Source of the DNA: Gordonia hongkongensis
GTDB taxonomy: Bacteria > Actinomycetota > Actinomycetes > Mycobacteriales > Mycobacteriaceae
Assembly (NCBI RefSeq): GCF_023078355.1
Contig: NZ_CP095552.1
Coordinates: forward strand, 3,658,001 to 3,722,000
DNA length: 64,000 nucleotides
Direction: 5' to 3'
In this document: piece after piece, positions 6,869 to 15,204 of the stretch
How the letters are laid out: the number at the start of each line of letters is the position of its first letter
Position numbering within the stretch: position 1 is the first letter of the stretch
Made by a program: the position numbers and the translations under genes
Notes under the pieces: model-generated
The model's input: only the letters and a program-made list of their open reading frames with translations
Told to the model about the DNA's origin: nothing
The model's database searches: none

Positions 6869-9265
6869 ATGCCAACAACGCTCGTTGATATCGATCCGAC
6901 CACCCCCGTCGTCGTCGGCGTGGGCCAGGCATCGGAACGCCTGACCGATCCCGGATACGAGGCGCTCGGCGAGGCCGACCTCGCCGCCCGGGCGGTGACC
7001 GCCGCATTCGCCGACTCCGGAGGCGACGTCGCCGGGTCGATCGACACGATCGCCGCGATCCGCTCGTTCGAGATCTCGAGCCCGTTGTCGTCGTCACCGC
7101 TGGGCCGACCGGACAACATGCCGCGCGCGGTCGGCAGCCGGATCGGGGTGGACCCACGCCGCGCCGTGCAGGCCGTGACCGGCGGCCAGACCCCGCAGAC
7201 GATGCTCACCGAACTCGCGGCGGCCATCGCCGCCGGCGACTCCGAGGGGGCCGTGGTGTTCGGCGCCGAGGTGATGTCGACGGTCCGCCACCTCATGTCA
7301 CAGCCGGAGGATCAGCGCCCGAACTTCGCCGAGGAGGTCGGCGGGCAACTCGAGGACCGCGGTTTCGGGCTCAAGGGCATCATCTCGGTCGCCGAGATGC
7401 GGCACGGCCTCGCGTCGGTGTTGCCGCAGTACGCCCTGCTGGAGAACGCCCGCCGGCACGCCTCCGGCCTGGGCCGCGACCCCTACATCGCCACGATGGG
7501 TGAGTTGTTCGCACCGTTCACCGAGGTCGCCGCCGCCAACCCGCACTCGGCCGCCCCGACGGCGCGCACCGCCGACGAACTCGTCACCGTCACCCCCGAG
7601 AACCGGATCGTGTCCGATCCGTTCACTCGGTACATCGTGGCGCGCGATCAGGTCAACCAGGCCGCAGCCGTGGTCGTGATGTCGGTGCGGGCCGCGCAGG
7701 CCGCCGGCATCGACCCCGCGAAATGGGTGTTCCTGCACGGTCATTCGTCGACGGTGGAACGCCCGGTCCTGGCTCGCCCCGAATTGTCCTCCGCTCCTGC
7801 GGCTCCCGCGGCGGTGCGGCATGCGCTGCAGGTCGCCGGGATCGGGCTCGACGACATCTCCGTGGTCGACATCTACAGCTGCTTCCCGATCGCGGTGTTC
7901 AACGTCCTCGACGGGATCGGCATGTCGCCCGACGATCCGCGCGGGCTGACCGTGACGGGTGGCCTGCCGTTCTTCGGCGGGCCGGGCAACAACTACTCGC
8001 TCCACGCGATCGCCGAAGTCGTCACCCGCGTCCGGCGATCGCCGGGTGACTACGGTCTCGTCGTCGCCAACGGCGGTGTGCTGAGCAAGCATGCCGCGGG
8101 TGTCTATTCGACGACGCCGGCACCGTGGCGTCCGGACACCAGCGGTCCGGTCCAGGCCGAGCTCGACGCGGTACCGACCGTTCCCACGATCGCCGACGCC
8201 GACGGTGCCGCGGTCGTCGAGACCTACACGGTCATCCCGCAGAAGAACGGCCGCCGCACCGGTGTGGTGATCGGCCGGCTGGTCGATCCGACCGTTCCGG
8301 AGGGACTCGGCGCCCGCTTCGTGGCCAATCTCGATTCCGACGACGACGAACTCTTCGACCTCCTCCTCACCGCCGAGGACCCCGTCGGCACGCCGATCGT
8401 CGTGCGGTCTTTCGACAAAGGCAATCGGGTGGCCCTGACCTCCGCGGCCATGAACTCCCGGCATCCGGTCGTCGCGCCGGCGTTCCGCGACTCCTACGAG
8501 CACGTCGAGATCCGTCGCGACGGTCGGCTGCTCGAGGTGACCATCAACCGGCCCGACGCGCGCAACGCGTTGAACCCCGCCGCGAACGCCGAACTCGACT
8601 CGATCTTCGAGGCCTACTTCGCCGATCCCGACCTGTGGGTGGCGATCTTGACGGGCAAGGGCGACAAGGCCTTCTCGGCGGGCAACGATCTCGCGGCGAC
8701 CGCGGGGCCCGCCGCCCTGTCGGTGCCGAAGAACGGGTTCGCCGGACTCACCTCGCGGCGCAGCCTGCCCAAACCGGTGATCGCGGCGGTCAACGGCTTC
8801 GCGCTCGGCGGCGGCTGCGAGATCGCGATGGCCTGTCACATCGTCGTGGCCGACGAGGACGCATCGTTCGGACTGCCCGAGGTGAAGGTGGGTTTGGCGG
8901 CCGCCGCGGGCGGTCTGGTCCGCCTGCCGCGGATGGTCCCGCCCGCGCTCGCACGCGACATGATCCTGACCGGGCGTCGGATCTCCGCCGCCGAAGCCGC
9001 GGCCGCCGGACTGGTGAGCCGGATCGCCCCCGCCGGAAAGGTTCTCGGGACCGCACGCGGCGTGGCCGAGGAGATCCTGGCCGCCTCTCCGACGTCGGTA
9101 CGGGCGTCGATCGCCACCATGGAACAGTCCGACGCCATCACCGACACGGTCGACGCCGTCCACGCCAGCACCTCGGTGCTCGACTCGCTCGTGATCAGCG
9201 GCGACACCCTCGAAGGGATCATGGCGTTCGTGATGAAGCGGACGCCGAACTGGAAGGGTCACTGA
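6869..9265 (+). CDS. Thiolase-like protein type 1 fused to enoyl-CoA hydratase
   Basis: A 798-residue two-part protein. Residues 1 to ~540 are a thiolase-fold protein of the TLP1 type: the start VVVGVGQASERL, the core AVTGGQTPQTML, the HAAGVYS motif and the additional C-terminal domain (TYTVIPQKNGRRTGVVIGRL). Residues ~542-798 are a complete crotonase-fold enoyl-CoA hydratase/isomerase, with an oxyanion-hole AFSAGNDL and the two usual catalytic glutamates (GGGCEIAM and LPEVKVG). No stop or restart separates them. A fused hydratase and thiolase-like module suggests sequential handling of an acyl-CoA, though TLP1 lacks some thiolase residues and its activity is unclear. The ATG at 6869 was chosen on homology. 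Confidence 0.83.
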   Translation: MPTTLVDIDPTTPVVVGVGQASERLTDPGYEALGEADLAARAVTAAFADSGGDVAGSIDTIAAIRSFEISSPLSSSPLGRPDNMPRAVGSRIGVDPRRAVQAVTGGQTPQTMLTELAAAIAAGDSEGAVVFGAEVMSTVRHLMSQPEDQRPNFAEEVGGQLEDRGFGLKGIISVAEMRHGLASVLPQYALLENARRHASGLGRDPYIATMGELFAPFTEVAAANPHSAAPTARTADELVTVTPENRIVSDPFTRYIVARDQVNQAAAVVVMSVRAAQAAGIDPAKWVFLHGHSSTVERPVLARPELSSAPAAPAAVRHALQVAGIGLDDISVVDIYSCFPIAVFNVLDGIGMSPDDPRGLTVTGGLPFFGGPGNNYSLHAIAEVVTRVRRSPGDYGLVVANGGVLSKHAAGVYSTTPAPWRPDTSGPVQAELDAVPTVPTIADADGAAVVETYTVIPQKNGRRTGVVIGRLVDPTVPEGLGARFVANLDSDDDELFDLLLTAEDPVGTPIVVRSFDKGNRVALTSAAMNSRHPVVAPAFRDSYEHVEIRRDGRLLEVTINRPDARNALNPAANAELDSIFEAYFADPDLWVAILTGKGDKAFSAGNDLAATAGPAALSVPKNGFAGLTSRRSLPKPVIAAVNGFALGGGCEIAMACHIVVADEDASFGLPEVKVGLAAAAGGLVRLPRMVPPALARDMILTGRRISAAEAAAAGLVSRIAPAGKVLGTARGVAEEILAASPTSVRASIATMEQSDAITDTVDAVHASTSVLDSLVISGDTLEGIMAFVMKRTPNWKGH

Positions 9266-9331
9266 GAACCAACCGGAGACGTAAGCACGCCGAACGCGCG
9301 CGGATGGTCGTCGAATGCTGAACACTTGACG

Positions 9332-9368
9332 GCGGCCACTCCGCGCGCTCCGGCGTGTGGGTGGCCGC
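9332..9368 (+). terminator. Possible terminator hairpin
   Basis: GCGGCCAC (9332-9339) pairs perfectly with GTGGCCGC (9361-9368), followed by TGTTT. It sits 67 bases after the fusion gene and before the AI-2E gene. The long GC-rich loop makes this only moderately convincing. Confidence 0.4.
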
Positions 9369-9408
9369 TGTTTCGACGTAACAGTCGTGTCCAGAAAGGC
9401 GGCACACC

Positions 9409-10650
9409 ATGTCCGGTAGCAGTGAGGCACGCGGAACCAAGTCCTCCAAACGCACACCCCCACCACCGTCGTACCGGGTCGATCCCCCCGACTGGACACT
9501 GCCGCGGGGCACCATCGTGCTCCTCACGATCGCCGGCCTCGTCGTCGCCATCGGCGGCATCAAATCGGTGGCGTCGCTGGTCGGTCCGGTCTTTCTCGCG
9601 CTGATGCTCACCGTCGCCGTCCAACCGGTCCCGAACTGGTTGCGCAAGAAGGGCTTCCCGCGGTGGGCCGCCTTCGTGACGACGGTGCTCCTCGTCTACG
9701 GAATCCTCATCGGGCTGTTCGCGGCGCTGGTGTTCTCCGTCGCGCGCCTGGCATCGATCCTGCCGCAGTACGACGACAAGTTCGACGACCTCGTCACCGG
9801 CTTCCAGAACTTCCTCACCAGCCACGGCGTCAGCCACGACACGGTGCAGGACATGATCTCCCATGTCGACACCAGCAAGGTCGTAGGTGCCGTGACCGAC
9901 GTGCTGAGCAGCACGTTCAGCGTGGCCTCGGCGCTCGTGCTCGTCCTCGCCCTGCTGCTGTTCATGGCCGCGGACTCGGTCGGCTTCGACGACCGGATGA
10001 ACATCCTGGACCGGATGCGCCCCGACATCGCATCGGCCTTCCGTTCGTTCTCGGAGGGGACGCGCAGCTATCTGTGGGTGTCGACGGTCTTCGGCCTGAT
10101 CGTCGCCGTGCTCGACAGCGTGGCCCTCGCGTTGCTGTCCATCCCGCTCCCCATCCTCTGGGGCCTGCTGTCGTTCATCACCAACTACATCCCGAACGTC
10201 GGCTTCATCATCGGTCTGGTCCCACCCGCGCTGCTCGGACTGCTCGTCGGGGGGCCCACGAAGATGATCGTCGTCATCGTCGTCTACAGCGCGATCAACG
10301 TCATCATCCAGTCGGTCATCCAACCGAAGTTCGTGGGCGACGCGGTCGGATTGTCGACCACCCTGACCTTCCTGTCCCTGCTCTTCTGGGCCTGGGCGAT
10401 CGGGCCGCTGGGCGCGATCCTCGCGGTGCCGCTGACCCTGCTCGCCAAGGCCTTGCTCATCGACATCGACCCCGCCACCCGCTGGGCAGACGTGCTGCTG
10501 TCGTCGGGCGGGCAGCCGAAGAGCCCGGACCCGACCGAGGCGGGGACATCCGACGACGACACGAGAGAACCCGCGAAGACCCCGGGCGCGAAGGGTGAGG
10601 ATCCGCCACCCGGATCGGCCCCGGGCGTCACACTGGAACCGGAAACGTGA
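9409..10650 (+). CDS. AI-2E family transporter
   Basis: A 413-residue polytopic membrane protein of the AI-2 exporter-like family (PF01594 type). Hydrophobic segments begin at LLTIAGLVVAIGGI and VGPVFLALMLTVAVQP. A soluble extracytoplasmic stretch near residues 120-160 is followed by a cluster of C-terminal helices including ITNYIPNVGFIIGL, a family hallmark, and ending PLGAILAVPLTLLAKALL. The N-terminus is Ser/Lys/Pro-rich and the last ~45 residues are a disordered acidic, Pro-rich tail. An AAAGG precedes the ATG. Substrate is unknown; family members include small-molecule exporters and cation/proton antiporters. A second member lies at 47100-48398. Confidence 0.88.
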   Translation: MSGSSEARGTKSSKRTPPPPSYRVDPPDWTLPRGTIVLLTIAGLVVAIGGIKSVASLVGPVFLALMLTVAVQPVPNWLRKKGFPRWAAFVTTVLLVYGILIGLFAALVFSVARLASILPQYDDKFDDLVTGFQNFLTSHGVSHDTVQDMISHVDTSKVVGAVTDVLSSTFSVASALVLVLALLLFMAADSVGFDDRMNILDRMRPDIASAFRSFSEGTRSYLWVSTVFGLIVAVLDSVALALLSIPLPILWGLLSFITNYIPNVGFIIGLVPPALLGLLVGGPTKMIVVIVVYSAINVIIQSVIQPKFVGDAVGLSTTLTFLSLLFWAWAIGPLGAILAVPLTLLAKALLIDIDPATRWADVLLSSGGQPKSPDPTEAGTSDDDTREPAKTPGAKGEDPPPGSAPGVTLEPET

Positions 10651-10674
10651 GGCGGGCTACGCAGCGCGCCGATC

Positions 10675-10704
10675 ATTGGGTAGATTCCCTTTCGACCCCA
10701 ATCT
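10675..10704. promoter_or_regulatory. Inverted repeats upstream of acyl-CoA dehydrogenase pair
   Basis: ATTGGG (10675-10680) is complementary to CCCAAT (10697-10702), and a second nested pair AGATT (10682-10686) and AATCT (10700-10704) overlaps it. They lie 36-66 bases upstream of the ATG at 10741 and may be an operator for the two-gene operon. No TetR consensus was matched. Confidence 0.35.
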
Positions 10705-10740
10705 GACCACAACCGTTTACAGATAGGTTGCGCACCGCTC

Positions 10741-11973
10741 ATGGACATGAACTGGTCTCCGGACGACGCTGCGTTTCGCGACGAGGTCCGCGCGTTCCTC
10801 GACGAGAAACTGACCCCCGACCTACGCGCGGCGGGCACGCTGCGCACCAGCGTCTACTCCGACCACGAGGCCTCGATGAAGTGGCAGGCGATCCTGCACG
10901 AGCGTGGCTGGGCCGCTCCCGCGTGGCCGGTGCAGTACGGCGGATGCGACTGGTCGCAATCCCAGCATTACATCTTCAGCCGTGAGTCGATCCTCGCCGG
11001 CGCGCCGTCGCTGTCGCCGATGGGCATCCGCATGGTGTCGCACGCGATCATGGCGTTCGGCACCGACGAGCAGAAGAACTTCTTCCTGCCGGGCATCCTC
11101 GACGGCAGCGTCTTCTTCTGCCAGGGCTACTCCGAGCCCGAGTCCGGCTCCGACCTCGCGTCGCTGTCGATGGCCGCGGTCGACGACGGCGACGACCTCG
11201 TCGTCACCGGTTCCAAGATCTGGACCACCCACGCCTCCGAGGCGAACTGGATCTTCTGCCTCGTGCGGACCTCGCGCCAGGAACGCAAGCAGCAGGGCAT
11301 CACGTTCGTGCTCATCGACATGAACTCGCCGGGCATCGAGGTGCAGAACCTCGTGTTCGCGTCCGGCGAGCAGGTGCAGGCGCAGGTCTTCTTCGACGGC
11401 GTGCGCGTGCCCAAGAAGAACGTCCTCGGCAAGATCGACGAGGGGTGGACCGTCGCGAAGTACCTGCTCGTCTTCGAGCGTGGCGGCGGCGCGGCCGCCC
11501 CGGCGCTGCAGGTCATGGCCGAGCAGCTCGGCCGGGACGCGGCGTCGGTGACGGCGCCGAACGGCGGCCCGCTGTCGGAGGATCCGGCCTTCGCGGCCAA
11601 GCTCACCGACCTGCAGGTGCGCGCGAAGATCCTCGAGGTCCTCGAGTACCGCGCGCTCGCCGCGATGAGTTCGGGCAAGGACCCCGGTTCCATCGCGTCG
11701 ATGCTGAAGATCCTCGGTACCGAACTGAGCCAGGAGATCACGACCCTCAGCCTGGAGGCCGCGGGCCCGCACGGACGCGTCTTCCAGCCGCACGCCACCA
11801 AGCCGGGCGGACCCATCTTCCAGTACACCCCGCCCACCGACGGCTACGTCAGCGGCGAACCGTGGCAGGCCGTCGCGCCGCTGCACTACTTCAACGACCG
11901 CGCGGGCTCGATCTACGCCGGCAGCAACGAAATTCAACGAAACATCCTCGCCAAAGCGGCTCTGGGTCTCTGA
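10741..11973 (+). CDS. Acyl-CoA dehydrogenase, likely subunit of a heteromer
   Basis: A 410-residue acyl-CoA dehydrogenase that would oxidise an acyl-CoA at C2-C3 using FAD. Features: the flavin/substrate segment QGYSEPESGSDLAS (128-141), the GSKIWTTHASEANWIFCLVR beta domain, and the C-terminal IYAGSNEIQRNILAKAALGL, where the medium-chain enzyme's catalytic Glu is replaced by Ala. E246 in LLVFERGGG lies where some steroid-type family members carry their base. It is followed after 20 bases by another dehydrogenase. In mycobacteria such adjacent pairs form alpha2beta2 enzymes acting on sterol side chains or rings, so a bulky CoA thioester is likely (inference). Confidence 0.85.
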   Translation: MDMNWSPDDAAFRDEVRAFLDEKLTPDLRAAGTLRTSVYSDHEASMKWQAILHERGWAAPAWPVQYGGCDWSQSQHYIFSRESILAGAPSLSPMGIRMVSHAIMAFGTDEQKNFFLPGILDGSVFFCQGYSEPESGSDLASLSMAAVDDGDDLVVTGSKIWTTHASEANWIFCLVRTSRQERKQQGITFVLIDMNSPGIEVQNLVFASGEQVQAQVFFDGVRVPKKNVLGKIDEGWTVAKYLLVFERGGGAAAPALQVMAEQLGRDAASVTAPNGGPLSEDPAFAAKLTDLQVRAKILEVLEYRALAAMSSGKDPGSIASMLKILGTELSQEITTLSLEAAGPHGRVFQPHATKPGGPIFQYTPPTDGYVSGEPWQAVAPLHYFNDRAGSIYAGSNEIQRNILAKAALGL

Positions 11974-11993
11974 CGGGTCACAGGAGATAACCA

Positions 11994-13145
11994 ATGGACT
12001 TCACACTCACACCCGAACAGCAACTGCTGTCCGACGGTCTCGACAAGTTCCTCGACGCGCGGTACGACCTGCAGGTCAGCCGCGACGCCGCGAAGGTCGG
12101 CGAGGGCTGGCAGCCGAAGATCTGGAAGGCCTTCGTCGAGGACCTCGGGGTCGTCGGCGCCTGTCTGCCGGAGGACATCGGCGGATTCGGCGGCGGCCCC
12201 GAAGAGCTGATGGTCGTCACCGAAGCACTCGGGCACGCCCTCGTGGTCGAGCCGTTCGTCGACACGGTCGTGCTCGGTGCGGGCCTGCTGCACGCGACCG
12301 GTAACCCCGTCGCCCTCGAGGCCGCCGGTCGCATTGCCGAGGGCGAGGCGCTCAGCGCACTCGCCGCGCTCGAAGACGGCTCGGGCGGGGTCCTCTCCCG
12401 CATCGAGACCTCCGCCGACCGGGACGGCGACGAGTGGGTGCTCAACGGCACCAAGGCCGTCGTCACCACGGCGCCGCTCGCCGACTACCTGATCGTCAGT
12501 GCCCGCACCGCAGGCGAACCCCACGATCCCGCCGGCGTCTCGCTGTTCCTGATCGATCTCGCCGACGGCGGGCCGACGGGGCTCGAGCTGCACAAGCTGC
12601 GCACCATCGACGACCGCCAGGCCGCCGACATCACGTTCACCGACGTGCGCCTGCCCGGCGACGCGCTCATCGCCGACGAGAACGCCATCGAGATCCTCGA
12701 GAAGGCGTGGGACACCGCGACCGCCGCGGTCGTCTCCGAGGCCGTCGGCCTGATGCGCAAGGTGTTCACCGACACCGTCGAGTACTCCAAGCAGCGCGAG
12801 CAGTTCGGGGTCCCGATCGGCAGCTTCCAGGTGCTGCAGCACCGCATGGTCGACATGCATCTCGAGCTCGAACAGTCGGTCGCCGCACAGTATTTCGCGA
12901 TCCTGTCCCTCGAGGGCTCGCCGGCGGAACGGGCGGCGGCGGTCTCGGCCGCCAAGGCCACCGTCAGTCGCGCCGCCCGGTTCATCGGACAGAACGCGGT
13001 GCAGTTGCACGGCGGCATGGGGATGACCGAGGAGTTGGCCATCGGCCATTACTTCAAGCGTCTCACCGCGATCGAGTACGAATTCGGCACCGCGGACGCC
13101 CATCTCGCGCGTTTCGCGACCGCCACCGCGCAGATCGACGCCTGA
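11994..13145 (+). CDS. Acyl-CoA dehydrogenase, partner subunit
   Basis: A 383-residue acyl-CoA dehydrogenase-fold protein with a good site (AGGAGATAACC) before its ATG. It has the N-terminal MDFTLTPEQQLLSDGL, a shortened central region with weak flavin motifs (GVLSRIETSADRDGDEWVLN), and the C-terminal GMGMTEELAIGHYFKRLTAI. No catalytic glutamate motif of the YEGT type is visible, which fits the less active partner of a heterotetrameric dehydrogenase with the product of 10741-11973. A strong hairpin directly follows the stop. Specific substrate is not determinable from sequence. Confidence 0.85.
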   Translation: MDFTLTPEQQLLSDGLDKFLDARYDLQVSRDAAKVGEGWQPKIWKAFVEDLGVVGACLPEDIGGFGGGPEELMVVTEALGHALVVEPFVDTVVLGAGLLHATGNPVALEAAGRIAEGEALSALAALEDGSGGVLSRIETSADRDGDEWVLNGTKAVVTTAPLADYLIVSARTAGEPHDPAGVSLFLIDLADGGPTGLELHKLRTIDDRQAADITFTDVRLPGDALIADENAIEILEKAWDTATAAVVSEAVGLMRKVFTDTVEYSKQREQFGVPIGSFQVLQHRMVDMHLELEQSVAAQYFAILSLEGSPAERAAAVSAAKATVSRAARFIGQNAVQLHGGMGMTEELAIGHYFKRLTAIEYEFGTADAHLARFATATAQIDA

Positions 13146-13151
13146 CCGCAT

Positions 13152-13194
13152 CGCCGAATCGCCACCTCCCGGTTCCGGAGGTGGCGATTCGGCG
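13152..13194. terminator. Bidirectional terminator, 18-bp perfect stem
   Basis: Bases 13152-13169 (cgccgaatcgccacctcc) pair perfectly with 13177-13194 around a 7-base loop. It lies between convergent genes ending at 13145 and 13207. No U tract follows, as is common in actinobacteria. Confidence 0.85.
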
Positions 13195-13206
13195 TTCGGG
13201 CCTGAC

Positions 13207-13998
13207 TCAGCTGTCGGTCCAGACCGGCTTCCGCTTCTGCAGGAACGCCGACATACCCTCCTGCGCATCGCAGGTCATCGCATTGGTCGCCATCGTCTCA
13301 CCCATCTCGTCATACGCCGCCGACTCGTCGAGCTCGACCTGCCGGTAGAACGCCTGCTTGCCGATGGAGACGGTCCGCGCACTCGACCCGGCGATGTGGA
13401 GAGCCAGCTCCCGCACCGAGTTCGAGAGCTCGTCGTCGTCGACGACGCCGCTGAGCAGCCCCCAGTCCGCGGCGGTCCCGGCGTCGATGGGTTCGCCGGT
13501 GAGCAGCATGTGCATGGCGCGCTTGCGTCCGATCGCGCGGGACAGCGCGACCATCGGAGTCGAGCAGAACAACCCGATGCGGACGCCCGGCGTGCTGAAC
13601 CGCGCGCTGCGACCCGCCACCGCCAGATCACATGTCGCGACCAGTTGGCACCCCGCCGCGAAGGCCATGCCGGCGACTTCGGCGATGACGGGCTGGCGCA
13701 CCTCGTGGACCGTCCGCATCAGTTCCGTGCACGTCGCGAAGACGGCCCGCTCGTCGTCGTCGAGGGTCCGGTCGACGAGTTCACCGAGGTCGTGCCCGGC
13801 GGAGAACGCGGGTCCGAGCGCCCGGATCACGATGACCCGCACGCGCGGATCGTCGTCGAAGTCCCGAAGCGCGACGATGATGGCGCGCATCGTGCTCGTG
13901 GACAACGGGTTACGACGCCGCGCGTCCCCCAGCGTGATCACCCCGAGTGGTTCGGCGATCTCCGTCGACACCGCCTCGTGCAGGATTTGTTCGGTCAT
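13207..13998 (-). CDS. Enoyl-CoA hydratase/isomerase-fold protein lacking both usual catalytic glutamates
   Basis: A 263-residue crotonase-fold protein similar to the ECHDC3 type. The oxyanion-hole segments are present: AFSAGHDLGEL near residue 65-75 and AGMAFAAGCQLVATCDLAVA near 109-128. The first catalytic glutamate position reads AGCQLV (Gln) and the second, normally PE, reads STPGVRIGLF (Gly). Ordinary hydration of enoyl-CoA is therefore doubtful; a different acyl-CoA reaction or a binding role is possible. The ATG at 13998 faces the old yellow enzyme gene across 59 bases. Confidence 0.82.
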   Translation of the reverse strand: MTEQILHEAVSTEIAEPLGVITLGDARRRNPLSTSTMRAIIVALRDFDDDPRVRVIVIRALGPAFSAGHDLGELVDRTLDDDERAVFATCTELMRTVHEVRQPVIAEVAGMAFAAGCQLVATCDLAVAGRSARFSTPGVRIGLFCSTPMVALSRAIGRKRAMHMLLTGEPIDAGTAADWGLLSGVVDDDELSNSVRELALHIAGSSARTVSIGKQAFYRQVELDESAAYDEMGETMATNAMTCDAQEGMSAFLQKRKPVWTDS

Positions 13999-14057
13999 GC
14001 CCCGACACTATGCAGTGCCGCGGGAATACGACGTCGGATCGATCGTTGTGTCTCGTC

Positions 14058-15143
14058 GTGACCAGTACCGCGCTCTTCGAACCGATCACCCTCCGCGATG
14101 TCGCGATCCCCAACCGGATCTGGCTCGCCCCGATGTGCCAGTACAGCTGCTTCGCCGGCGACGGGGTGCCCACCGACTGGCACCTGACGCATCTCGGTTC
14201 CCGAGCTGCCGGCGGCTTCGGACTGATCCTCACCGAGGCGGCGGCCGTGGTGCCCGAAGGTCGGATCAGCGCACACGACGCCGGTCTGTGGAACGACGAC
14301 CAGGCCGCGGCCTGGGGACGCATCGTCGACTTCGTCCACTCGCAGGGCTCGGTCATCGGCACCCAGCTCGCCCACGCCGGCCGCAAGGCCTCCACCTACG
14401 CACCGTTCGACGACCGCTCCGGCGCCATTCCGCTCGACGACGGCGGCTGGACGACATTCGGCCCGTCCGACGTCGCCTTCGAGGGACTGCCCGCCCCCAC
14501 CGCCATGACGACCGAGCAGATCGCCGAGGTCGTGGACGCGTTCGCACAGGCCGCCCGTCGCGCCGACGACGCCGGGTTCGACGTCGTCGAGATCCACGCG
14601 GCGCACGGCTACCTGCTGCATCAGTTCCTCTCCCCGTTCTCGAACCGGCGCACCGACGCCTACGGTGGCGACTTCGAGGGACGCACGAGGCTGACCCTCG
14701 AGGTCGTGGACGCGGTCCGCGCGGTGTGGCCGTCGTCGAAGCCGCTGTTCATCCGGGTGTCCGGCACCGAATGGACCGAGGGCGGGTGGGATGTGGACGA
14801 CTCCGCCCGTCTCGCCGCCCTCCTCGCCGGCCGCGGCGTCGACCTCGTGGACGTCTCCTCGGGTGGCAACGTCCTCGCCGACATCCCCGTCGGACCCGGC
14901 TACCAGGTCGACCTCGCCCGGTCGATCCACCGCCAGTCGGGTGTGCCCACCGCCGCCGTCGGCCTCATCACCGAACCCGATCAGGCCGAGAAGGTCGCCG
15001 GCGACGACGACATCACCGCCGTCTTCTTCGGACGCGTCGCGCTGCGGGAGCCGTCCTGGCCGCTGCGCGCCGCACACGAGTTGGGCATCGACAAGCGCGA
15101 GGCGCCGTATCCGCCGCAATATCAACGCGGTTCATGGCACTGA
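14058..15143 (+). CDS. NADH:flavin oxidoreductase, old yellow enzyme family (YqjM-like)
   Basis: A 361-residue FMN enzyme with a TIM-barrel fold that reduces activated C=C bonds with NAD(P)H. The N-terminus LFEPITLRDVAIPNRIWLAP leads to MCQYSC, placing a cysteine where YqjM modulates FMN. HAGRKAS near residue 110 and the substrate-binding pair IHAAHGYLLHQFLSPFSN RR near 180-200 are intact, as is the C-terminal phosphate-binding AVFFGRVALREP. A GTG at 14058 is taken as the start since homology begins at VTSTALFEP; no clear ribosome site is visible, so it may be leaderless. Physiological substrate unknown. Confidence 0.87.
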   Translation: MTSTALFEPITLRDVAIPNRIWLAPMCQYSCFAGDGVPTDWHLTHLGSRAAGGFGLILTEAAAVVPEGRISAHDAGLWNDDQAAAWGRIVDFVHSQGSVIGTQLAHAGRKASTYAPFDDRSGAIPLDDGGWTTFGPSDVAFEGLPAPTAMTTEQIAEVVDAFAQAARRADDAGFDVVEIHAAHGYLLHQFLSPFSNRRTDAYGGDFEGRTRLTLEVVDAVRAVWPSSKPLFIRVSGTEWTEGGWDVDDSARLAALLAGRGVDLVDVSSGGNVLADIPVGPGYQVDLARSIHRQSGVPTAAVGLITEPDQAEKVAGDDDITAVFFGRVALREPSWPLRAAHELGIDKREAPYPPQYQRGSWH

Positions 15144-15154
15144 GCCCGGTCCCC

Positions 15155-15200
15155 GCTCCCTGAGGAGGCCCGGAGCTTGCGGAGGGCCGTCACGAAGGGT
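15155..15200 (+). repeat. Intergenic repeat, single unit
   Basis: A solo forward copy of the dispersed unit (gctccctgaggaggcccgg ... cacgaagggt) fills the space between two convergent genes. The paired inverted unit found at the other loci is absent. Internally CTCCCTGAGGAG is itself nearly palindromic, so it may serve as a terminator. Confidence 0.7.
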
Positions 15201-15204
15201 CTCG

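Noticed and set aside
7298..9499. A very long open frame antisense to the TLP1-hydratase fusion
   Set aside because: It has the composition of a GC-rich shadow frame (Arg, Gly, His, Asp rich), no domain, and lies opposite a clear two-domain gene.
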